Part shown: in pieces, positions 1-12,680 of the stretch
Layout of the letters: the number at the start of each line of letters is the position of its first letter
How positions within the stretch are numbered: position 1 is the first letter of the stretch
Assembly (NCBI RefSeq): GCF_003254395.2
Contig: NC_037646.1
Span: 10,560,881-10,624,880 of the forward strand
Length of the DNA stretch: 64,000 nt
Direction of reading: 5' to 3'
From: Apis mellifera
Lineage: Eukaryota; Arthropoda; Insecta; Hymenoptera; Apidae
The notes under the pieces: generated by a model
Told to the model about the DNA's origin: nothing
The model's input: the letters and a program-made list of their open reading frames with translations, nothing else
The model's database searches: none
Made by a program: the position numbers and the translations under genes

Positions 1-21
1 CAAAATTTTCAAATATATATT

Positions 22-25
<4 letters not shown>

Positions 26-91
<66 letters not shown>
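26..91. repeat. (TA)n microsatellite
   Basis: About 33 uninterrupted TA dinucleotides, followed by an A/G-rich stretch and a poly-A tract. It is a simple-sequence repeat with no coding content; the short frame through it only encodes alternating Tyr/Ile. Confidence 0.97.
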
Positions 92-92
<1 letters not shown>

Positions 93-96
<4 letters not shown>

Positions 97-654
97 GAAA
101 GAAAGGGAAGGAATTTTCTTCTTTTCTTCTTAAAAAAAAAAAAATACGATAAGAAAGAAAGGGTGCAGTAGGCGAGATTTATCCACGTTCCCCCTCCCTC
201 TCCTGCGTTGATTCCTATCGAACAATCGTCCAATTAACAATTCAGCCGCGGGGGGGGGGGGGGAGCTGTATCGATCGGGTACCAAAAACAAAAAAATTAA
301 TTTCCACGACAAAGGGTTAGAGGGTTTGCTTTGCAGGTAAGTTGAGCGTAAACAGCTGCTTGAGCGTGGGAGAACGAGGTTCGAACGTTATAGTCAAAGG
401 AGAGCTTGAGGGGTTAGAATCACATTTTACGTTAACAGAAACGTAGGGGATGCCTTGCCACGTCCGTTAATCCCCGCAAAACTTATGCAAATACGGCAAC
501 AATAACAATGATAATTGTCCAACCGTGTTCCAAGCCTCGCGTTAAATACGTATACGTGCCTCCTGTCTCACGCATGTTGCGACTTGCCTCGATTCAGCCA
601 CGTCAAAGTAACTACCGTTTCAAGGTAAATAATTGTATCAGATACAATTATTTT
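93..654. other. single-copy non-coding DNA with a G14 run
   Basis: No gene is visible. The stretch holds a 14-G homopolymer at 250-263 and the fused splice-site motif at 336/337 listed separately. From about 350 to 600 it is more GC-balanced and CpG-rich, then it runs into array A. Confidence 0.6.
325..342 (+). promoter_or_regulatory. fused 3'/5' splice site, candidate recursive splice (ratchet) point
   Basis: A short pyrimidine-rich run ends in TTGCAG and is followed immediately by a perfect donor GTAAGT (AG at 335-336, GT at 337-338). A zero-length acceptor/donor junction of this type is the hallmark of recursive splice sites in long insect introns. The window is exon-poor and has a + strand gene further on, so the setting fits. 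The polypyrimidine tract is short, and an ordinary donor of an unseen non-coding exon is an equal alternative. Confidence 0.3.
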
Positions 655-1375
655 GATTGTCGTGACTACTTATTATAATATATTATATATTGTTTCTTCT
701 TTCTTTTTTCCTTTTTTTTTTTAATCATTCACTTTGTTAGGTAAAAAATAATATCGATATTCGAAATGAAAATTCTATTTATTACAATATATTATATATT
801 GTTTCTTCTTTTTCTTCTTTCTTTTTTCCTTTTTTTTTTAATCATTCATGATGAAACTTTGTTAGGTAAGAAATAATATCGATATTCGAAATGAAAATTC
901 TATTTATTACAATATATTATACATTGTTTCTTCTTTTTCTTCTTTCTTTTTTTCCTTTTCTTTTTTTTTAATCGTTCATGATGAAACTTTGTTAGGTAAG
1001 AAATAATATCGATATTCGAAATGAAAATTCTATTTATTACAATATATTATATATTGTTTCTTCTTTCTTTTTTTCCTTTTTTTTTTTTTAATCATTCATG
1101 ATGAAACTTTGTTAGGTAAGAAATAATATCGATATTCGAAATGAAAATTCTATTTATTACAATATATTATATATTATTTCTTCTTTCTTTTTTTCCTTTT
1201 TTTTTTTAATCATTCACGATGAAACTTTGTTAGGTAAGAAATAATATCGATATTCGAAATGAAAATTCTATTACAATACATTATATTATTTTTTCTTCTT
1301 TTTTCTTTTTTAATAATTCATAATCGTCATCGACGAAACTTTGTTGAATAATATTAACATTGAGATGAAAATTCT
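655..1375. repeat. tandem array A, about 118-130 bp unit, 5 copies plus a degenerate one
   Basis: The palindrome ATATCGATAT recurs at 751, 876, 1006, 1126 and 1244, giving spacings of 125, 130, 120 and 118. A degenerate sixth unit lies near 1345. Each unit has a long T/C tract, then a segment with ACTTTGTTAGGTAAGAAATA (first unit slightly different), the palindrome, and an AT-rich tail. Length differences come mostly from the T tract, so replication slippage is a likely contributor. Confidence 0.95.
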
Positions 1376-4180
1376 TTTCGATAATTCAAATATTTATATA
1401 GCAATCGTTTTTCATCGTTCATTTTCGTATTTGAACCAACTTATTCATACGAATGGAGAAGAGATGCGTCAAAAACACATCGCGCAAAAGAATATAACAG
1501 GAGGAGCGACTGGAGGATTTCTCCTCTAAAAACTTACGAGTACGTACGTAAGAAACGCTGAATCTCTGGCCTCGCGTACACGTTTCGTTACGTGACACGT
1601 TTGTAGTACGCGTGGTGGATGTAAGTCAGGCAAGAGAGGAGAAGAGAAGAGGAGAGAAGCGCGGAGAGAAGCATTTCTAAAATTGCTTTGCTGGCACGCG
1701 GATTCGGGCAACGCGATTCTTTCACTGCGTGTAAATCGCGATGAAATTTCGATGGAAAACAGCGGTGAAAATTCGGTAGAAATAGGAGGGGGGAAAAAAG
1801 AAAAGAACAATTTGAACAACTCGCGAGCTATTGAGACTTGTGCGGTCTACGGAAACGAAAACGGAATCCTACGAAAAAGGAAACGAACAATATTAAACGA
1901 GCAATGTGACAAGCGTTTGAGAAATTGAAAAGTGGGATTAATGTCGACGAATAAACAATAAACAGAGGCAAAGATAAAGAAAAGCCATTCGAAAGTCGAG
2001 AGCGAAAAACTGGAGAGGAATACGGTTCCAGCGGAACAATAGTCGTAAACAAGAGGATCCGTCGAAGCGTAATGATAAAATGGCGACAATTGCGAGTCAA
2101 GTGAGCGTCAAAGCTACGATTAAAGACCGGTTTTACGTACGAAATCGATATCGAAGGAGGATAATGCTTCTATCGAACGTCATATTCTTATTTCCATCGT
2201 CGAAACCAACTCCTTCTTCTCTGTTTATTTGAATCGAAATATATATACACATACTGTTAAATAAAGACAATTACATGCGACTTCCTGTTCCTGTTACCTT
2301 GTGTTCCAAGAAAATTTCATCTTTCCCTCTTCTTATTCCCCCAATACAAACGAACGATGATCCGACGCGTGTCCTTTCCCCTCCGCCTCCTCCTTGAAAC
2401 GCAAATTTACGTAGTTGATGATCGATCCACGTCCGTCCACGTTTTAATCTTTATATTGCATCGATTCCCTCGGGGTGTCGCGAAGACGCATCGTTTCTCC
2501 CTAGAAACGAATTTTTCACCAGATTAAAAAACCAGATCCATGGTAAATGCCTTCGGTTATTCCAAGACGCACGTTTATCACGATTAATTTCTTTTTTTTT
2601 TTCATGCAATATCGTTCTCCAGACGAATCGAATCTCGAGTAACCTAGAAACGAATTAAAAATGAAATCGATCGGTTTACGAGAGATCGGTTCGAGAGAAG
2701 GGACAAATACGAGTCGTTTACCCCCCCAGATCTGAATTTCCTTTCGCCGTGCAACGCTCGATTCTTCAACCCCTTCCTCTCCACCCAAGGAAAGGGTTTC
2801 CAATACGGGACCCTTGGCGGAACATTTGATCCGTGGAACGAGTTCATTATTCACCCGCATTCTTCATCCGGCGAGGTAACAAAGGAATTGGACGGTCGGA
2901 GGGATGGTGATCCGGGCGTCGAAAGACGTGTATTAAGCGAATCGCTCGATTGTCCATCTCCGCTTTCTCTAAACTCTAAACTGTTCCCGTTGCTTCCGAG
3001 GAAATATTCTGAGAATAATTTCGAGTATTTTATTTCTTAAACGAAACTTTTTTCTTCCTTCTTTCTCTCTTTCTTTCTTTCTTTAATTCGATGAAACATT
3101 TAATACGTACTTTTCGCATACTTTTCGCATAATAAAGGGAAATGAAATGGAAGAAAATTAATCGACGAATAACAGGGACGATATTTTCCATCCGGCGATC
3201 CCTTTGTCGTTAAACTTAATAACAGGATCCAGAGAATTTGATGAAATTGCAAGGAACACTCGGCCGGCAAACAACGTGCACGATCCTCGGGACGATCGAT
3301 GCGTTGGCACAGGGTGCGGTCCAAGCGCGCAAACACGAGTATGATTATTCTTAAAAAAAAAGAAAGAAAATCCTCGTTTCGTAAATTCTTTTATAATAAT
3401 GAAATAAATAGTTCCTCTAATTTGTTTTCCCTCGATTTCGAAAAAAAAAGAGCCTTTTATTAGAGTTTGAGAAAGAAAAAATTGAAAATCAAAGAAAATT
3501 GGTGGGACAAAAGACGTTGGTTGCATCACGAAACGCGTATTGTCCCGATACACATCCACATATAAACCAATTCATCCATGACTGAATTGATCGATAGAAA
3601 CAGTTTCGTGCCTCGAATCGATCCGATCCGTTTCCAAACAAGTCGAAGAATAAAATTTCCTTTCTTTACCCGAGATATTATTTCGAAAAGAGATCGCCTC
3701 GAAATTAGAAAACTGCTGCTCGATGCATCGAAATCGAGTTGAATAGTCGTCGAGTCGAGGATTCGTATTGCGTTTGAAACGACACAATGTCGTGTTGCGG
3801 TCGAAGAAGAAGAAGAGGAAGAAGAAGTATACGATTTGGAAGATGTTTGAACAGGAGTTAGAGCAGGGATCGAAGAGAACGTTCAAAAAATTTGGGGAGG
3901 GGGGGCGATCAACGAAAATGTACTTTCAATAATGTGGGCGCATCCTGGAAATGTATGCGACGAGTTGGGAAACTTTCATCCACTGGTACACTTGTCGGGA
4001 GGAAGTTTACGACCGCCGGTTTCAAGAGATTTCAAATTTTCCCTTCGTTCTCGCCACTTGCGAGTAACGAACAAATTTTCATAACTTCGCCGTTTATAAA
4101 CCGCGCTACGAAGCGGCCAAAGTAAATCAGTCAAATTTTTGCTTCCGGTATTCGAAAAATTAGCTAACATTTTAACGAAC
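1376..4180. other. single-copy non-coding DNA
   Basis: No supported gene in 2.8 kb. Open frames on both strands are short, overlap each other and show no recognisable domain. A CT-rich microsatellite-like stretch lies near 3055-3083. Around 2340-2960 the DNA is somewhat GC- and CpG-richer, but I see no promoter or exon signal to name. Confidence 0.55.
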
Positions 4181-5460
4181 GCACTTTTTCCTCGCTTTCC
4201 ACTTTTTTCTTTCCTTGCTTTGAACGAAAAATATGCTTCCCACTCTTATATTTGTTATTTGAATATAATGTATACGCGTATATAGTTTCGTGTATCATCA
4301 TGACCTATCTTTTGCTCTTTCCTTATTTTGAATAAAAAAAATATACCTCTACTTTTAATATTTGTTATTTAAATACAATGTATATGTGTGTATATAGTTT
4401 TAGTCAGACAAATAAAATTAGATATGTTATGATGATACACGAAACACAATTTTTAACGAAGACACTTTTGTTCTTTCCTTATTTTGGATAAAAAAATATA
4501 CTTCCACTCTTAATATTTGTTGTTTAAATACAATGTATATACGTATATATAGTTTTAGTCAGACAAATAAAATTAGATAGGTCATGATGATACACGAAAC
4601 ACAATTTTTAACAAAGACACTTTTGTTCTTTCCTTATTTAAGATAAATAAAAAGGATAAGAAAAATATGTTTCCACTGTTAATATTTGTTATCTAAACAC
4701 AATGTATATAGTTTTAGTCAGACAAATAAGATTAAATAAATCATGATGATACACAATTTTTAACTTTTGTTCTTTTGTTATTTTGGATAAGAAAAATATG
4801 CTTCCACTCTTAATATTTAGTATATAGTTTTAATCAGACAAATAAAATTAGATAGATTATGATGATACAATTTTTAACGAAGACACTTTTGTTCTTTTCT
4901 TATTTTGAATAAAAAAAATATGCTTCCATTCTTAATATTGGTTATTTAATGTATATAATGTATATAGTTTTAATCAGACAAATAAGATTAAATAGATCAT
5001 GATGATACACAATTTTTAACAAAGACACTTTTGTTTTTTCCTTATTTTGGATAAGAAAAATATGCTTCCACTCTTAGTTTTAGTCAGACAAATAAGGTTA
5101 GATAGATTATGATGATACAATTTTTAACGAAGACATTTTCGTTCTTTCCTTATTTTGAATAAAAAAATATGCTTCCACTCTTAATATTTGTTATTTTAAA
5201 TACAATACATATGTGTATATAGTTTTATCAGACAAATAAGGTTAGATAGATTATAATGACACAATTTTTAACGAAGACATTTTTTAATATTTGTTATCTA
5301 AACACAATGTATATAGTTTTAATCAGACAAATAAGATTAGATAGATCATGATGATACACAATTTTTAACAAAGACACTTTTGTTCATCTAATTTCTTTTC
5401 TTTGAATATAGAATATGCTTCCATTCTTAAATTTAAATACAATATATTAATGAAATAAGA
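4181..5460. repeat. tandem array B, variable 95-160 bp units, 8-9 copies
   Basis: Units share a segment like TTTTTAACGAAGACACTTTT, then TTCTTTCCTTATTTTGGATA, a TATATAGTTTTAGTCAGACA segment and TCATGATGATACAC. The GTCAGACAAATAA core occurs near 4403, 4558, 4717, 4834, 4973, 5081, 5229 and 5323. Spacing shrinks irregularly because segments have been lost from individual units. The leftmost unit carries one segment in inverted orientation (4285-4309). From 5461 to about 5660 a more degenerate series of AATAGAATAGG-like motifs trails off. Confidence 0.93.
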
Positions 5461-7909
5461 TTAGGCAGGTCACGATGAGGCACAAACGGAATAGAGCAGG
5501 CATGATTGAGGCGAGGATAATAGGTCGATCGAAGAGATAAGTAATATACGTCGATCAAATAGAATAGAGACCTGTTACGATCGTACAAATAGAATAGGTC
5601 AATCGTGACTTGACAAGAAAAATAAATTTGTTATAATCAAATAAGAATAGACTAATCAAACAGGATCAGTTTCAAGCCAGGATATAGCCGAATCGATATC
5701 GATCGACCATACATACATATATATTTACATAAACTATTTTCACTCTTTTTAAATATTCCCTCTACAAAGTTCATCAACGTCCCGAATACGCAAATCGTAT
5801 CGAATTATCACATCCCCCTTCCCCCCTAATCTATATTTCGTTTGCCCTTCGAACTCTCATTCGTAACTCGTCCCATCGAATCGATACAAAAACGAATCCT
5901 CGTCTCACGTTGTGCAACGTGAATCGCTCAAATTTAGAGATCGAAAAAAAAGAAGAAGAAAAAAGAGAATCGAAAAGAAAATTCGGGTCAGCCGATTGGA
6001 GAGGGGAGAGACATCATCCGCAGGAAGGGAAGGGAAGAATGAGAAGCGAGAAAGGAAAAGGGAAGAGGAGACGTTTTTGGAAAATGGAGAACGGCACTCT
6101 CGATAAACCGCGTCCTACCCAAATTTCCGAATCTTAATTGTGAGGAAATGGTGTGTAACGGCGTGAAATATTACCCAGAAAAAGATGCTGACTCTTATTA
6201 CGCTCGGCCGAGGAGCGAATCGTTTAATCCGATGACTTCTCCCTCTCTCTTTCTCTTTTCGTATCCCCACACCTGTCGGAAAATGCTGACCTGTCATTTC
6301 CATTGCCAATCTGTTACGCGCGGTATTCAAAGGGAGAGGAGCTCAGCTGAGAGGGGTCTAAGAAAAAGGGGTATCTACTCCTCGCCATCTCCTTTTTCGT
6401 CCTCCTCCCTCGAGATAAACCTCGTTTTTTTCTCTCCTTCTTTTTTCCTCAGTCCCTTCCTCTCTTGATTTATATCGATGTCGCTCTTGCCCGGGATCAT
6501 AAATTGCACAATAGGGGCGCGATATGAATTTATAAATTTGCGACAGGGATGATTATAGAATAGACGATAGAACGGAGGGATGAGAATCTGTTTCCTTTTT
6601 CTATATACTTTAAAATAAGTCGAATTAAATAATTCCAAATAATTACGAAAGAATGGGAGGAGAAGCAGCATTGTTTCCCAGATCCGTGAGATAATATTTC
6701 AAATTATTTCGCGTAATTATTTCACGTAATTATGAAAACGTTATTACATATCACACTGGGAATAATAATAATAATAATCGAGCGATATCGATTTGAAAAA
6801 TAGGCGGAAAAGGATAAGATGAAAAATATTATTGTTAACGACGTCTCCACCCCCGTGTTTTTTGTCAAAGCTCCTTCACCCTTCTCGATAACGATAATAA
6901 TGAAAATTGGAAGAATTAAAATTCAAAAGATGATACTTTGACGTTACAATTTTAGTACTGCATTGTATGTAATTAAAAATTGCGGGATCACTCGAGGCGA
7001 CTAATTTAATGCTTCCTTAATCACCCATCTCGCAAAGGAGTCGTCCAATGGAAGGAAGGATGATGAAAAATGTCTGGCCGCGTCAAGAAATTTCCATCCG
7101 TCCCCGTGTTTCGGATAGCTTCGCCCCAATTAGGGACCGCGGCCTCGTTAGCTCGAAACGAGCCGCGACTTAATTTTAATCTCAAACAACGGTGGTGGTC
7201 AAACGTCGCCCTTCTTGTCAGCTCACTGTAACGACGCTTCGCTCCCCTTATTCTAATTTCGTTTCGTTTCGTTTTGGCACGCGATGAAACTTTTCCCCGA
7301 TCGCGAAAACCGACTTCCGGTTCTAAACATTTATCACGCGATCTTGTTGACAGCGGTGTCGACGAGCCTCGCAATTTCGTGAAAACGAGAAAATTGGAGT
7401 GAATTGAAAAAAGGGAAAAAAATTAAATTTAACGTTTTTAAAATTTTTCTTCGATGAATCTTACAATTTTGTACGCTCGTCTTTGTAAAAAAATAACGTT
7501 CTGATCGAAAATCGTTTTTACATCTTCTCTTATATACACTCACATTATCGTTACAGTGTAAAATTATAATCCTTATATCCCGATCAAATCAATTATTCTA
7601 ACCGAGTGCAAGTAACGATTTCGTATTTAGAAATAATAAATTCAAGAATACAGCTCTCCCGATAACGATTAATACTATAATACCGACATGTTACTAGGTA
7701 GAATTGCCATTTTGCCTGGCGTGACTCGGGGGAGGTCGCGTCGTGTTGGTGAGGTGGTAGTTTCCCCGATGGTGGCGGCATTAAACTATTTCTCCTCTTG
7801 CAAGAGGATTTGCATCTCCATACAGCGGAATCCTTGTGCAGCGATATGGTAGACGGTAATCTGAATGCATCGGCAAGGTGTGATGCGCGCGGCAGGCTCG
7901 TAACGCGTC

Positions 7910-7918
7910 GAGAGAGAG

Positions 7919-7952
<34 letters not shown>
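7910..7952. repeat. (GA)n microsatellite
   Basis: About 20 GA dinucleotides with one C interruption, inside a CpG-rich segment. The Arg-Glu and Leu-Ser frames through it are artefacts of the dinucleotide. In insects (GA)n can bind GAGA-type factors near promoters, but that is only a possibility here. Confidence 0.95.
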
Positions 7953-7954
<2 letters not shown>

Positions 7955-7959
7955 GTGCG

Positions 7960-8110
7960 TTGGCCGTGAAGAGGCGCAGGCGTCGTGGCCAGGTACGCTC
8001 GTCAGTCGTCGGCCGAACTTGAAACGCGCGGCTTCGCGTTCCATTCGTACATCTGTGCCTCCAATTACGATTCGTCGCGCCAAAACAACGACGCGAATCA
8101 ACCAAACCAA
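7960..8110 (+). promoter_or_regulatory. candidate core promoter / 5' leader
   Basis: A (GA)n tract is followed about 50 bases later by GCTCGTCAGTCGTCGG, whose TCAGT (8002-8006) matches the insect initiator. Downstream sequence is CpG-rich and then CAA/ACC-rich with few ATGs, as in many insect 5' leaders. No TATA box and no convincing downstream promoter element were found, and no donor site can be chosen with confidence. If real, it could be an upstream promoter for the Ig-type gene 38 kb away or for a non-coding RNA. Weak evidence. Confidence 0.22.
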
Positions 8111-11100
8111 CCCCGTTTCCTCTCCCGATTTTTATACATCGCGACTCGATTCGTATCATCGATCGATCACACGTCCTTTCATCGTCCAGAAATTTCTGTA
8201 ACCGGATTCTTTTGATCCCGTTTCCTCCCTCGTATTCGCCGCCAATTCTCCGACCAGTTACACGACGGCTAAAGTGCTCCTAAAGTATATCTACCGTACG
8301 TACAAAGCCCCTGCACACCTGCAACCCGCGTAAACTGTACAACAACTGTGATTACGTATAGCTGTTGTGTGGAGGGTGGGACAACGTGTTTGTGTCGATG
8401 TTCTTTTTTTTATCTTTCCTCTTTTTTCCTTTCTCTGTTCATTTTTCGTTTCTTCTCTCGAGGAAATTTCGGGGAATAAATAATAACGAACAGTGACGCA
8501 CAGGTTTCTACGATCCATTGAGACTTTGGATTATCGTTTTTAAATATATATGTATATATATATATTTTTTCTTTTAGGGTCGAGTTTGAAACTCGATCGA
8601 ACAATGTTCGTAGGTCGAAAAGAATTTCATTTCCATCGCAATTTCATTGCTTTCACGATCCATTTGCCTTTTCCGATCCATCGACCAATCATCGCGTCAG
8701 AAAATATACACTTTCAACTGGATCACTGCCTCGGTGGAACAATAGTATTCGCGATAGCGTTCCCATTTTCTGAAATTTCCTTTAATCGGTATAAAAAAAA
8801 GAAAGAAAGGATTGAATTTGAATATACTTAATTTACGACGATTCAATTTGCAACGTTTCTTAAATACGCGCGTTTCACTTTTGGTATCACGTAAATGGAT
8901 TTATCCGGGTAATTAGAGACTAATTGTCTGGTCTCTCGAGCGGCCAAACCTGCATGGACGTTACTCGCTCGAATGAAATTCATCCGGCCATAATTATTTT
9001 AGAATTGCTTTACAACTCGTGGACACGCTTCCCGACTATTTCAGCACAACGTCGTAATATTCCCGTTTTAAATTTTTAATTTTTATTTTTCGAGTGAAAT
9101 AAAAAATTCCAAGCATACTGAGTTCTAAGCAACTGACCAACTTTTGAAACTTGGTTAGTCGAGCAATTAATCTCTTGATGAAAATTTTGTTACATCGATA
9201 ATAACAATGATAATAATTAAAAAATTTTCTACCATCCTGTCATTCAAACATTCCCAATTCATTTGACCCATTTAAAATTTAACTCGATTAACTTTTCAAT
9301 CTTCGAATCTCTCTTCTTAAAACATAGGATTAGTGTTTTTTAATTCCTCACAATCCACTTTCAATCATTCTTTCCATAAAATCGTGCCTCTTAATTTCGA
9401 TCATAATCCACACTCCATCGATTTTATGGATATTGAATTTTAAACCAAATCGTTAAACCAGAGATCGAACACTGTACGAAAACAGTGTGATGAACGATAC
9501 CTCGACTACTCGTTTCTTTCTCGTTTCGATTATTTTCTTCTACCCTTTTCAGTTTTTAGCGGCGATCGTTCTCGACACGGTCGAGATCAAATGGGGGGAA
9601 AAAGTTGGTAACCGTTGGCGAAACAACAAAGAAGACAATGTAAAAAAAGTTTAACGCGGGATTCGCGAGAGGAGGAGGAGGAGGAGGAGGGACGATGCTT
9701 GTTGTTCGAGCCATGGCTCGCGACTTCGTCGACCGATAAGCGGTAAGAATATAATCTATCATTCTTCGTTCAAACTTGGTGACAATCCCGATTTTCGATT
9801 ATCAACAATTATCATCTCTTCTAAAAATTAATTATATAATAAAAAAAATACCAAAAGTTAGATTAAATATCCGATCTAACAAGCGAAACTTTTTACAAGA
9901 TCGAGCTTCTCTTCCGTAAACGTTGGAACACACTTTCGAGAAAGATTGGAGAGGAAAAAGAAACTTGAAAAATTATTAAAAATCGCATTAAAACTTCGAT
10001 AATCCTTCCCTCCCCTGAATTGAACGTTGATAACAATTTTCATCGATTTCTGTGGAGAGAAAAAAAAAAAAGAAAGAAATATCAATTCTTGAGACGTAAT
10101 TAGCCTCGAACCGCGCTTCCCTGAGCCCTCGAATTCGCCTTATCGGCGAGAATGCATCGGTGGTTCGCCTAGCTCGGAGCATTATGACACCGCAATTACA
10201 CGAACAGTAAACTTTACGCCACAAATTACGACGACGCAGGAATACACGAGACAACTTTGACTCTATAACCATGCCCCGGCAGATAATTGCTTAAAACGTT
10301 TACATCGATTTCTTCCCTGCTAGGGGAAACCCGTAACTGCTCAATCTCGCCGGATTAATCGCTTTCGATTCAGTTCATCGAACTTGAAATGGCGATAATT
10401 ATAGAATACTTAAACGATTCCAAAGTAGTTTGTACAGGAGTGGAAAGCTGAGAGGAAGAAAGAGAGAGAGAGAGAGACAGAGAGAAGGAATAATACGATT
10501 ATATTACTTAATAAAATTCTGGATCTGATGGACAGTTAGCTTTCTCTTCTCGATGAATCGCTTAAGGATAATTGTTTTAGTAATAATATGAAAAAAAAGC
10601 AAGCAATTTTTTACCAATCGAAATATTTCAAATAAAAAAAGAAAAAGCTCGAAGATAGCGAATAATTGTGGAAAGAGAAATTAATCGAAATTGTAAAATG
10701 TCATTAATGTCGCAAGATATGGAACGATCGATTTCGAAATTTTCATCTCATTGGAGACGTACACGAAATTGAAATTTAGGGGATATCGATCGATCAAATT
10801 CGATTATCGCGACATAGATTCGTGATGGTGGTAGAGGATACATCCGAAAGATGTCGCGGAGACAACGAAGGGAGAGGGATGATTTCCTCCGCCATATTGA
10901 CGCGGAGGAAAGGTTAGAGTTGTCCGTGTCCCAAATTTTATTCCGTTGCGGATTATTTGTGCGCGTGCACCCGCGATGCTCCACGTGTAAAAAAATTTCG
11001 CTGTACACGCTTTTACCGTACAGGCTATAATTCGTTTTCCGGGTTGAAAACGTTGTTACGTTGTTGAATACGCGGGGGAGTATACGTGATTCCAACTTTT

Positions 11101-11249
11101 TTAACAGAGATGGGGGATGGCCGGTTTTTTAGTACGCGTATAAACAATCTTCGTGCACGGGACGCAATTCAAATACTTTCCGTCTAACTCTCCTGTTAAA
11201 TCGAGAGATACAATTTTTTTACCCCTTTCTCAATATTATGGAAAATTTA

Positions 11250-12060
11250 TAAAGGGTGTCCCAAAATTAACCCAACATTTGAATTAAATATAAAAGAGAG
11301 TTTTCATGCACCCTCATCGAAATTTTTCATCACCTTTCTTCACAATTGTAGCTGAATTTCGTCGATGCAGTTTAATTTCCTCTCGTAATGCACGTGTGGT
11401 TGTGGAATTGTCGACACAGACCTTTGACTTCGAATAATTCCATAAGAAGAAATCTAATGGCGTTAAATCACATGATCTAGGAGGCCAATTCTGATCACCG
11501 AAACGAGAGAGTGCACGATCAGGAAATGTCTCGTGCGATAATTGAATCGTTTCATTGGCTGTATGGCACGTGGCATCGTCTTGTTGAAACCACATATCGG
11601 CCACATCAATATCATCGAATTTCGGCAGAAAGAACCGTGTTATCGTGTCGCGATATCGAGCACCATTAACAGTCGCTGCTTGGCCAGCCTCGTTCTCGAA
11701 AAAGTATGGTCCGACGATGCCTCCTGCCCAAAATCCGCGCCAAACGGTGACACGTTGCGGGTGCATTTGTTTTTCGCTAATCACGCGTGGCTTCTCCGAA
11801 CCCCAAACACGGAAATTTTGCCGATTAACGAAGCCATCGAGGTGAAAATGCGCTTCGTCGCTTAGGATTATTTCGCTGGAAAAACCAGCATCCACTTTTT
11901 CACGATTAATAATCCATTCCACTTTGTTGTATCGTATAACGCTCCATTTTTACTAATCCTAAACTCTCGGCTGTCAAACTGTTCTTTTTTCAGGCTTGCC
12001 AACAACTTGATGCAAAAGTGGCGGCAAATTCAAATCTTGCGTTAATTTTAGGACACCCTA
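11250..12060 (-). mobile_element. DD41D Tc1/mariner element, copy 1, internally deleted
   Basis: The element is 811 bp and flanked by TA on both sides. The left end reads TAAAGGGTGTCCCAAAATTA and the right end, read inward on the other strand, TAGGGTGTCCTAAAATTAAC; similarity continues to about 35 bp, so both terminal inverted repeats are kept. The - strand carries a native-looking start (ATG at 11947 reading MERYTIQQ) that jumps directly to the catalytic half with a frame change. Copy 2 at 20.8 kb has the missing section and shares the ends. The element cannot encode a working transposase. Confidence 0.93.
11314..11922 (-). pseudogene. DD41D transposase, catalytic half, N-terminus deleted
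   Basis: The frame contains a DDE/D transposase core of the IS630-Tc1-mariner superfamily. Visible motifs are LSDEAHF (Asp 22 of this frame), WFQQDDATCHTA (Asp 115) and WPPRSCDLTPLDFFLW (Asp 157). The last two aspartates are separated by 41 residues, which places it in the DD41D group (rosa-like) and not in classical DD34D mariners. The helix-turn-helix half (about 110 residues or more) has been deleted. Near the end, a one-base change relative to copy 2 shifts the frame, so the tail after REEIK is out of frame and stops early. It is a decayed gene, not a functional CDS; the listed start is the first open codon after the deletion. Confidence 0.9.
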
Positions 12061-12680
12061 TAGCATCACAGCGCGATCGTTATAATTTTAAACGGCAACT
12101 CTCCTCTTCTCCCTCTTCCAAAATACAAGAAAAATGAACTTATTCTCACAAATTATTCTCACACTGTAAAATATACAACAATTAAGAAAAATGAAATTCC
12201 ATTACATGAGTAAAAAATATTTTTCACGAGTTATTCTCTCGTGATTAAATAAAACGGTAAAAAAAAATCTCCAAATCCTTTTCTTCCAAATCAAACTTCT
12301 CGATGCTGGAAATATACAAAATATCATCATATATCATTCTGCGCGTAGTTTCGTACGTCGATATAACGCGTGGTTTGCAATTTATCGCCGACGCGTAACC
12401 TGATTTTCCGTTCGCCGAATGTTGTTCATTCGATAATAAACAAATGGAGGAATTTGTTGATATTATTGGAAAAAGGAGGGGAGGGGAAGAGGGGGGATAT
12501 CGAATCGTCGAATGATTTTCGCAACTGGCGAAACTGGCAACTACGGGCGGGCAACTTGGCTGGGTAAAAATTAATGCGAGACCGCGTTTTATTTCGTCTC
12601 GATTGTACAAAGGGGTCGGCGATATACGCTATTTCCCGACGCGGGAGCGTCGTATAATTTAATAATGCCCGGCCTGATGT
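12061..12680. other. single-copy non-coding DNA
   Basis: No gene is visible. It is AT-rich to about 12340, then a GC-richer segment (12350-12680) with a purine-rich stretch at 12470-12500 that leads into the left end of array C. Confidence 0.5.

Larger units (their letters stand above)
5461..11249. other. single-copy non-coding DNA with a CpG-rich island at 7.0-8.4 kb
   Basis: No gene supported in 5.8 kb. The part from about 7020 to 8350 is clearly GC/CpG-richer than its surroundings and contains a (GA)n tract and an initiator-like motif (listed separately). Elsewhere the sequence is AT-rich with small runs: GGA repeats at 9670-9691, ATA repeats near 6766 and a (GA)n tract near 10456-10485. 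Confidence 0.55.

Noticed and set aside
7593..8159. 188-codon minus-strand frame over the CpG-rich island
   Set aside because: It includes a Leu-Ser run from the GA microsatellite, overlaps open frames on the other strand, and shows no domain. GC-rich DNA lowers stop frequency.
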